Source: Hofstenia miamia | Taxonomy: Eukaryota; Xenacoelomorpha; Acoela; Hofsteniidae | Assembly (NCBI GenBank): GCA_900660155.1 | Contig: CABFPE010000030.1 | Location: 971,379-1,035,378, forward strand | Length of the DNA: 64,000 nucleotides | Direction: 5' to 3' | Shown: positions 1 through 11,200 of the stretch, in pieces | Position numbering within the stretch: the first letter of the stretch is position 1 | Layout: every line of letters begins with the position of its first letter | Made by a program: the position numbers and the translations under genes | Notes under the pieces: generated by a model | Seen by the model: only the letters and a program-made list of their open reading frames with translations | Database searches by the model: none | What the model was told of the DNA's origin: nothing

Positions 1-508
1 GCAAGAAAAACAAAACTAAAGCTTGCGAGCAATGCGGTGCATTGCTTCACACAAATCAATTTGAAACTTTGAAGTGTAGGGAAGTCGTTTTATGAGATGT
101 CTTTTCTGTTTTTCTATTTACATTTACCCTGTTGTATGATAGAGTTGAAGAAAAAGGAAACTAAAACAAATGATAAGTTTTGAATTGTGTACAAAATCAT
201 TCTTCATGAAAATGTGTAAGTACTAACAGAAATATATAGGAAGAGAAAATGATTATTAGCAAAGTAAGAGAAGGCAAAGATAAATAATGGCAATTATAAG
301 TTATAAAATAAAATAGTCAAAGCTGAAAAACTGATGTATTAGGTTTATATTCTTCTGGATATTTCTAAACTCAAGTAAAAGTAATAGAAATATGTTAAAA
401 AGTTATCATTTTTGACTTTCTTCTAGGTTCGGTCACGAAGGGGTTAAACTAGTACTCAAATATAATCGCTAAAAAGAATTAATTTTAGGTGGGAAAACAT
501 AGATTGTA

Positions 509-1178
509 TCAATGTAAATTATTCAATATCACAAATAATTGTTGAAAACCCTGTAATTCTTGTTAATATTGTAAAACAATGCAATTTTGAGAAAATAAAT
601 ACCTTAAGAAGAGGTGGAGTAGCATCAGAAATGGGAAGTTTTTGAATAACCTTATCAATCTTCGCAAATAATACATAACAGGCAGACAGATTCGTGTAAA
701 TCTCCAAGCATTTTTGACATAATGTGCAGGTTAAAAAAACTAACAAACTACTAAACAGCCATTGTGTGAATCATACAATTCGAAAGCATTACCTGGACAA
801 AGACTGTGATAAAATAAGTTCATAAACATCTAACATAGACGGGTCATCATCAATGTGAAGTGGCGACTCTAACGCATCAGACAAGGAACCCTGAAGTCTA
901 CTATAATGTTTCTCAAACCACGAACTACGATCTAAACAAAACTGTTAGAAGCCAGGCATTGAAAATTATCGCATTTACGAAATATTAAGCAAAGTCAAGT
1001 ATTTTTCAACTAATTCAAGCATTTCCGTAATATCAATATCAAATATTTTGGTTATATCAAGTAAACAAACATTTTTCACTAGTAGCCTTAAGACTACTCC
1101 TGATTTACTAAGAAATCCTTCAACTACTGCTAATGTAGCTGGTAAAGCAAGTTGCAGAATTGCTCCTTGAATTTTTGT
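509..1178 (-). CDS. NOP14: NOP14 3' exons 11-14 (tentative)
   Basis: Four blocks bounded by GT-AG: 1178-979, 931-793, 747-603 and 550-509, with introns of 47, 45 and 52 bp. The third encodes CQKCLEIYTNLSACYVLFAK followed by IDKVIQKLPI, like the LLKRC..Y..LPSF segment of NOP14. The first two are helical and only weakly similar. Exons 12-13-14 chain in frame to a TGA at 509-511, but exon 11 to 12 does not, so an extra exon, a sequence error or a frameshift lies there. The basic tail that ends other NOP14 proteins is absent. Confidence 0.5.
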
Positions 1179-2197
1179 CTACACAATAATAGTTTATAAA
1201 GTTTTTAATACCATAAAATATTCATGAAGTTTTATAATTTTATTGATTGATTTACTCAGAGAATCTTTATATATTGCTTATGACATCAGACTTTTGTAAG
1301 CTAAATTCTATATATATATATATATATATATATACAGCAATATATGAATGCATTGAAACTAAGCGTGCGAAAAAATGCATTGCTAACCTGATTGGTTACA
1401 CTCTGAAAGGACAAGAGAAAAAAGAAAATGACAAACTGTAAGTACTTCGGGCACAACAAATTGACTACTGAGGTGCATGTGAAACAAAATGAAGGCTTTC
1501 AAATACAAGACACCAATATTTTCATTTGGACGAAACTAAATTACACTAAGCATTAGTTACTTGCTAAACCTCATATTTGCAACGAGACACAACCATGTAT
1601 TTATGCGCATATATTTTGAGAGTTGAAATGAACTAGGCGATTTCTTGGCACTTTTAGTACAAATGAAACTTAGAATTGAAGGGGTTAGAAGTAAACTGTC
1701 AGGGTTGCTGTTGCTGCCTAAAATGTTTTTTCCGAATAAAATAAAACACATGTTTTTTTCGAAAACACATGTTTATGTTACTTCCCCAAAATTTTCTTAA
1801 AAACTAGAGACTTATACTAGCAATATCTCGAAATATATATAGAGATAGAGATTGATAAACAGATGATTATTTAGATTTGAGCTAGGAGGGCGCCTGGCAA
1901 ATCCTCTTACATCTTTGAACTTTTGAAACGTGCTTTCGTCAGAGAATAATACCAATTTCCATTGTTCCATAGTGCAATCAACAAATGTTTTGCAAAATTC
2001 TAGTCGTTGTTTGAACGTGACGACAGTCTTAAAAATGGAGTTCAATGGGTTACAATCATCGTTAGTTTACAAAACATGTGCTAAATAAATTTACAATCAA
2101 CTAAACTAAATATAAGTGATATTATTACATACACTTAAAATAAATTTGGAGTCATCAAACATTGTTGTCGATATAATAATTTGCCATTTGCTGTTTC

Positions 2198-2237
<40 letters not shown>

Positions 2238-5200
2238 TCTGCTATTTTTGGATATTCTGTTCTTAGTAAAATTTTAAACTGATCTTCCTTAGTTTCATGG
2301 TGATGGGTAAATATTTCTGAATTTAAATGACCTCTTCAGTGCTCATTAGATCTTATTCCCACATGTCGCTTAGTTTCACCGATATATGATTTATCGCAAT
2401 AATCATCACATGCGTATCTGTAAACACAATTTAATATAACTATTAATACTCTATTTAGGTAACACAGCCTCTGGCCGACCCGAAACAAGTTCTACTTTTT
2501 CAATTGCTTCGAGCTGCAGAGGAAATGATATCATCTTTAACGGGTGCTTACTCCGTTTATTATTTTCTACCGCAGTAATAATCAAAATAAGTTTGTTCAG
2601 CTCGCATGTAAAAATATATGATAATAAATTCCCTGAATGAAATGGAGATGCATTTAAAAAAATGCTTATCAAGTTATGATACATGTTGTGAACAAATGGC
2701 AAAGTCATTATATTATCTACTCGAACATCCATATACCTACTCTAATGAGATTCAGACACGGACCGCTTTCAGTAATGAGACTCGTGCCCCTCTGCCAAGC
2801 GGCTCCCCTTTATACCCTCGAGCACTGGCGTAGCTACGGGGGGGGGGCAAGGCCCCCCAAAAGCGAAACCTAGCCCCCTCTTTCTGGAGCAGAATGAACC
2901 TATTACTATTAATATTGTTTAGTTAAAAGATAAAAAATGGTCGATGGCTATTTAAATAACTTTCACATCAAATTTAATATGCAATTAACAAAAATTCGGC
3001 TACACATTAAATTTATTATCTAAAATATGACATGCATTTCAAAGTTATATATATATATATATATACACTAAATATTTACAAAACTGAATAATGTACTGCA
3101 CTTTGTTTCAAAATTTTAATTGAATCAATTTATTGCCCCCCCCAGATTTTTTATTCTGTCTACGCTCCTGCCCTCGAGTCCTATTCACTTATCTGCATGA
3201 ATAATACTATAAATAAAACATAGTTTGTAGAGCTAAAAGTGGTAGTTATCTGAGTAAAAAACGAAACTCGAAGGAAGTATATTTAAAGGTAATTGAAAAT
3301 TTCACACTTAATATTTGTACACCAGTAAAGGGGAACACCTGTTAATATTTAACTATTCATTCAACAGATTATTGTTCTGCACTTTGTTTACAATATTTAT
3401 TAGTCATGTCAGAACTACATTTAAATAAAATTAAAGAGACACTTTATTGAGCATAATAAATTAGTCAATTATCGACTGGGAATAACTTCCAAAATTATCA
3501 AATACTGCACTTTTAACAGCCAGGCAGGTGTAATAATTACAAAAATGGTTGATTACGTGGTTCTACCTGTAACAATCCAATACTGTTTTATACATACAAA
3601 CATGTCCAAAAATTTTTTTAGAGTTGACTGTAGTAACATAAGTAATTACATAGTGGCGGCTACCATTTTGTATTGATGCATGCTGTGGATATCATACAAA
3701 CTACTCAGAAGCAGATAATTTATATTTAACAGATGTAGATTGAGTTATTGTTCTTGAATAGTGAAATATGTGAAAAACATGTGAAATGTCGCTTATACAC
3801 TATTTACTTCTAACCCTTAAATTGTATTAAAAATTCGACGGGACGCCTTTCAATATCAAACATTATGCAAACATTTTTACAATTTATGGTCAATTTTAAG
3901 GAAAAAATTGCACGTTTAGTACAAATGAACGCCGCCTTGATAAAAATGATGAATGCCTTGTGAAATCTACACAAAATGTGATTTGAATTTTCTTAGAAGA
4001 ATACAAGTTAAAAGCAACTACAAGACTTGTATTCTATTATGGAAACTGAATCACGCATTTGGGTAGTCGAAAAGACATTTAACACAAAATTTAGCAGTTA
4101 ACAAATAGAATAGAATATCATAACATAAAAAATCATTAAACTAAAAGATACTTGCAAAATATTTTGAGACAAAATGTGAGAAACTGGTGACATCACACTA
4201 TGAAGAAACTTCGACTCGATTGGATAAATGGAAATAAAGAGAAGAAATGCATTAACAGAAATGGCTGTTGCTGATTCCAATACAGCTAATATGGCATCAC
4301 GGGCCTCTTCTTCATAGGTCAGAGCTATTGAGTGAACATGTTTAAATAGCTTTAGAAGCGAAGTTTCAGTAGAGCAAATATAGGTAATGAGGTGTGAAAA
4401 GAGCCGCTAAATGCAATACATTATATTGTTAAATAGTACATAATACATATTCGTTCCATAAACTATAGATAAACATGACAAAGTTGCGAAAATTGTAACG
4501 AACATTTTAAACTAGTAAGCTTTACACTCAGCCAAGTTCCAAAAACGCAATTAAATAAATATTTGAATATTCTTCATCTAAACACCAGTGTTGTACATAA
4601 AAAATGTATTTAAATGGATGCCATTTAGTCGAATCTGTTGAAATTTTCGTCTAACACTAGACACTAGAGGAAAAGATTCCACATATGTTATCCAGATTGA
4701 ATCTAACTAAAGTTTGTGTTATTTTTCAACAAATCGGACAGAGATTTTTTCAGAAGCAGCTATTTTAAGAACACTGAAGAATTGACGTTTATTAAAAGTA
4801 TCAGACAAAAAACATTTTAAACATCTAAATCATTTTAAAATTGAGATTTTAGTTTTAACCTTAGAAACACCAAAATATCTGTATACATAGAAATTCTATG
4901 CAGTTCAAATGACCAAAGTTTTAAAATAGACTCTTTTCCTGTAATTCTTTTGTTATATCATTGACAACAACATGTAAATTTCTCAATTTAATAAATCCAT
5001 TTTTTACATTTGTAAATTTCAAGCAATAACTTCAAAAGATTCTTTTACTGGATACCATATTAGTTACTTATGAAGATTTGACAGAGTAAGTTGCCTGCTG
5101 AGGATTTAATGTCTATTCTACAGCAATAATATGATTCTGAAGAAGATGATCTTGATTGAGGTAATGATGAAAGATCTGTAAACATTGTGGAATTTTCTGA

Positions 5201-8200
5201 GGAATACGATGATGAAAGCGATCAAAATGAAGATACCATGAGTACTCATTCGACAATGTCTAATAATAATATTCGAGGCCGTGATGGAACTTTTTGGAAA
5301 TTTTATTCAAATACATTAGACAAAAGAAGGATGATGAATTAGATGCTTTCGAGGAACTGTTTGGTCCAGTACATTGGACTTCATATTAAAGTATACAAAT
5401 GCTGAACTAAATTTCAAGGAACTACTGACTTACTGACTTTTCACTAACTATTGATGAGTTAAATGAATTTCTTGGATTGTGCGTCGCCCCCGAGCTTCAA
5501 GAAATCACTTTCTCCATCCATCGTCCCAAGAAACATCGAACACTTCACTCATTTTTCAATCATGCGTGTACTGCTGCTAATTACATTTTGACTCTCAACT
5601 CTCCAAAAACCACTGATTTCTTTTCCCCGCCACCGAGCTTCAAGAAATCTTTGATGTCTTTCCTTTTGCAGAGCCCTTCTCCCACTTTGCTTACTCTTCC
5701 ACCTGTTCTTACTTCATCTCCTGTGACTGCCCTCGTTGCCGTAATACTTGACTTTATTTTTGTAGTGTTCGCCTTCAGCGGCTAATAAAAGCCTTCGTTA
5801 TTTATTGGCAAATATCAGCTTTTGTCTTGGTTTTGGAATTCTCAATATGGACCCTCTAATCTTTCATGAAACCACGTGTCGCAATAAATATTTCATAATT
5901 CTAAAACTTTTGCGATTTGATGATGAAATCCAGTCATTCAAGTCTGAAAGAATTTGATAAATTTTCTCCAATACGAGATCTGTGGATGCATGTAATTGAT
6001 AACTGTCAAAAATGATTTTTTTCCTGATGGATTTGTTACAATTGATGAACAATTATTTAGCTGCAAAGCTACGTGGTCATTTATACAATACATGGCAAAA
6101 ATGACTCCAAATTGGAACTAAAATTTTGGATGATTTGTGCCTCAAAAACCTCATGTTTCGGGCAGAGCCATACACTGACAAGGATGAGCAATCACAATTA
6201 CCACTTGGTGAACATATCGCCAGAAAATTGATGGAGACCTATTTTCGAACTGGATTGACAGCAACAACTGATAACCTTTTTACCTCACTGCAGACAATGA
6301 AGTTTTTATTGCATAAAAAATTACCATGGTGGGTCGTGAGATTCCTGCAGAAATGTTTCTGAAAAGTGAGGAATTGTAAACTTCTAAGTTTGCATACATA
6401 GATGAAAATATCATGCATACATCATACAAAGCAAAACGTAACAAAACTGTATTACTCTTGTATTAACTTCATGCTGCGGCGAAAGTTGATGATTCAACGG
6501 AAAAGAAAAGGCTTTTTATAATAAAGAGAAAATTGATGTTGACCAGATGCTACACTGTTTTTCTACGAAATGTGCATCGAGAAGATGACCTCTTCCAGCG
6601 TTGTTCAACATATTTGAACTCTTACATAATATCGTCAGAACATGGACTACTTCAAGGAAATTTCGTATACACCTCGGTGAGAAGCTCTGTCAAAAGGAAA
6701 TATCGAGGCGATTAACCTTTTACATACTTTGCAAAATTCGAGTACGTGGCAATGCAGATTCCAGCAAAGAAAATGATCATTAAAATACAGGAAATGCCAA
6801 AGAAACAAGACCAGGAAATTATGCTGTAATTGTTCACTATTTGTCCGTGCGACCCGCTCGAGAGCTTTGTAGTCGCTGTCTTGATTTCTAGCTTTATGTC
6901 GACAATAACAATACCAAGTGCTGTAGATTAGAGCTAATCCAATATATTTTACTTTTAGATAATAATTTTGTTTCGTCATGTTTGCGAATTTGTGTGTTTA
7001 TTTAAGAAGAAAAGAATCGATTATGTGTGAAAAACAATTAAATTTGGTAGACTGACGTTCTAACAATCAACTGAACGGTTCATGATTATTTTATAATTAG
7101 AAATAAGAAAATATTCCTTTAACTGTACATTCGCCTAATATAGTATGACAAACCCAGGTACTAGGCTATGAACAAAATTCACCTCAAATTAAGTTAACTC
7201 AACTGACCGGTGTGATAATTATACGGTTAAACATATTATTTAAAATTTCGTTTAATTTACAAAATTTTCAATAATACTGAAAAGAAAACAAGCCAGTCAG
7301 CAATAAAATCAAATGCTACTAGAAAAACATTATCTACGTGTAAAATAATTTTTAATAGAAAAAGAAATAGTTTTAACATTAAAATTTTAATATTCGACTT
7401 ACCAATAAGTCAGGTTTGTTGCCTACAAAATTCTGTTTTGGCTTCAATTGCTCGATTGATTCTGAGAGATAATCACATTGCTCGACGTCTGACAAACTTT
7501 GAAAAGTTGTGGCAAATGCTTCAAAATAAATTGGAACTAAAAACATATTAAAGAAACGACGAACAAATCGCGTAATTCAGATTTTTTAAGCACAATTGAA
7601 CTCATTTAAACCATAATTTAATATTAATACGCTAAACGCAAAATGAGCCACCGATGGTACATGTCATGCTTTCTGAGTAAACATTTCATTCAAAATGACT
7701 ATATTTTCATTGCTAGTCTGACCTAAGTAGTGCAATAAATTGCGAATGCCGTGCAGGGACAGGTAATTCTTAATTGGAACGCTATACAAATAGACTTTTC
7801 AGTTCAATAAATTATTCGTTTTTTCACACATGAAAATAATTAATCAAAAATTATAGTAAAGTAAATAGTTTTATATTAATAAAAACCAATGCATAAAACA
7901 TAAATATTTTCAAAGTAAAAAAGGAAAGAGAAAATTTTAGAATACCACTATATTTAACGTCATTACAGAATAAAACAAAATGTATTTATTTGTATATTAT
8001 AACGCCTTAATTTAGAGTGTGTAGGTAAAACTACAAAACCTGATATTATTGATACCTTTTATTAATGACTTCCCATGACTACTTTTTTTAAATTTACTCC
8101 TGTCGTCTTTGGATGAGACAGATGAAACACTTTCATCGTTGGATGACATTGAGTATTCACTACCACTATATTCATTGACTAAGTCGTTGAGATCTCGATC

Positions 8201-11200
8201 TTCTAAGTCAGATTTTTCAGCGTCACCTAATTTTTCACTAGACGGTTTTCTTAAAATCGACTTTAGCTTCAAATTTTCTAAAAAACTTCAGTTAAAACTC
8301 ACAAAAATATGTTCATACGTATAAAATTAATTTGACGTTTAATCAAAAATAGGTTTATTTAAAAAAGAAAGACATGATACATTTCGCGTCTGCAAACAAA
8401 AACATTTAAGCCTTTAATAATCAATTCATTGTAAACAAAGATTTAAACAATGCTATATGCTTAAGTTTGTTATTCCTTCAAATCTACCAAATCTTGCAGG
8501 GTCGATTAGTAGAAATAACTAGTAGTTGCACTAGAGTAAAAGTTTTGTAGAATATTAAAATGTAAGTATGAAAAATGTGAATGGGTTATTCTCTAACCAG
8601 CAAGGACTACTCTTAGATATTATGGCCACTGAAACAAGGGTTCATCTTAACAGAAGTCTAGCATATCACAAAATTATGATAATATGGCCTCAAATACAAT
8701 GTGCAGAAATTGCTTAGAACTTTGAGTGTAACTATTAATTTATAAAAAATAGAATGATAAAATAAAAATTACGAGAAAAAAATATATATAATATATATAT
8801 ACACTACGACTTACTTTCTGGATCAATAAAGTTTCCATCAATATCATATGAAATTTTCGTTTTATTAATTATCTTTTTTTTCCTAAAAAACGGTCACACG
8901 CTTAATGCTTACTAAATCTTACATGTGAGTCAATGCATCGGCTGAGATGTGATTCGACTCTATAGGCTCATCGGCTTCTAATTCCATGCGAGCCTAAAAG
9001 CGGGATCTTAGGGAAGGTAAATTTAAAATATTGAACCAAATATATTTACAATTCAAATATTCCATTCATATTATAAAATCCCATTAAAAAACTAAAAGAT
9101 GACAAAGGGAGTAAATCTAATCTCACCTTTCGCATGGATTCCACATGCGCAATTTCTGCTTGGGATTTCAGTGGATCGGATGCTACTGCTCGTTTTTCCG
9201 TTGATAGATCTACAACTAAGCTAGTGTACGTCTTCATCTCTCTATTGTGCTTTAGAATGTCTTCATGCTAGAATACAAATTGGCATGAGAAAAATTGAAT
9301 GAAAATAAGCTACCTTATCAGCAGATATTAAAGAAGAAGCAACCGACTTCCAATCTTCATCAGCTTTGTTTATCAACTCTTCAGTTTCATCCAGTTCACG
9401 AGATTTTTGTAGTTTCTCCAACTTTGAACGGGCAATAATGTCAGCGAGTACTTCTTTTTGTGTTCTTGGCTGGAATACATACAAATTGTTATTTGCATAT
9501 TGAAAATAGTGTGCTCAACTGAATTTAAATCCGGATAATTTCAGTTTCAGTTTTAAATTGGACTTCGAGTAATTTCCGTTTAATTTCGCCCATGCCAGTT
9601 GTTGGGTTAAACTATTTCTATGCCCCGAAGTTCGGTAAGAATGTATTAAACATATTTGTTAAGTTTAGTACAATTTCCAACTGCAATGATAAAATTAACT
9701 TTATATTAGAGCTGAACAGGTACGGGCAGTACCCGTACGGATACCCGTGGGTACGGTCAGTGATTACCGTATATATAATCAGTTTAATAGATCTCTTAAA
9801 ACATTGGTTAAAACACTATATAAATACACTTTAAAATCTGTTAACAAATCTGTTTTATTATTGTTATAACTAGCCAATTTTGTTAGCTAGTGAAGTGGCA
9901 TGAATTTTACTCTTTACCCTCGCCTGCTAATTTTGAACAAATTTAATGGAAAGCAATATTTTTTCACAAAAACCATTCCAGTTGCAATGCCATTTGTATG
10001 AGAATTTTGGTATTAGAAAATACAATTTTGCCTTTTACTTTCTATTTTTCTACAAAATTTATTAAGAAGTTAATTAAACAAAATATGCCATAAAATTGAA
10101 CACTTATTAGCAGTTTGCATTTAAATGTTTATAATACGCCTGAAACGTATTATTTAAACATCAAGCAATTCCATCACAATTCTATCATTAAAACTGTCAC
10201 CAATACCCTCACAGCAAATTTGCTGTTAGGCAACAACGTCACGAACCCACTGTTCATTCATGGCAAATACAAAGGATTTTTAGTTTTACTTAGTTTGTGC
10301 TAGTTATGTTAGCTTAGAATCATTAATGCGTTAGTTGTTGTAAATTGAATGCACGGGTTTTCGGGTGAGTATGAGTATAGATTTCCGGGTACGTGTAAAT
10401 TTTAAAGGTAAATCCCTTCCCACACAACCCTACATTAGGTAATTAGTGTATTTGACAATTTCTAATGTATGCTGGGTTATTAAAGTTATTATTTAATATA
10501 ATTTGAAACTTCAACAAGAAAGGCATTTCAGTCATTCAAAATTAGATAAATTACAACATTTTAACAGAATTAGTATTATTTTTTGTTGTCATATGCTAAA
10601 TAGAAAATCTTTGATTTTTTGTTCAATTTTGGAAGTACTTAAAAATAAGATTTTGCTAAAAGGTATGTGAGACAAAATATCCAAGCCATTAAAAAATCGT
10701 GTTCGTGCGTGTTCACGAGATCGCCCTACGCATTTACATTTACAAATATATGGAATTAAGTGAATATCTGGAAATTAAGAAACAAAATTGTTTCAGTTTC
10801 AGTTTTAATTCAGTTTTACATGTATTTTAAATTCAGTTTGAGTCAGTGTTGATAATTCCATTTTAGTACACTTAATTTCGGTTTCAGTTGAACACACTAA
10901 TTAAAACAGCAGGAAAAGTCTATATATTGCAAAAAAAACCTTGGAATCGAAAAGTTCTTCAGCTTCCTCGTTATTTTCATCTTCAGCTGGATCGCTATCT
11001 AGGCCAACATCTCTTTCGTAATCAGCGAGAGTTTGACCCAAATGCGTTAGCTCTTCGTCTGGAAGTGTGAATTTGTTTGTCTCTTCTGCAAATATCTAAA
11101 CATTCAATTGAATAAAGGACGAGCCAACGGTTAGTCTATTGACTGTAGTCAAAAGACGGACCGCGTGGTACTGTCCAAAAGTGACTTTTGCGGTTTGCGA

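Noticed and set aside
6647-6979. 110-codon minus-strand ORF
   Set aside because: It partly mirrors the 3' part of the piggyBac relic; no family match and low complexity in places.
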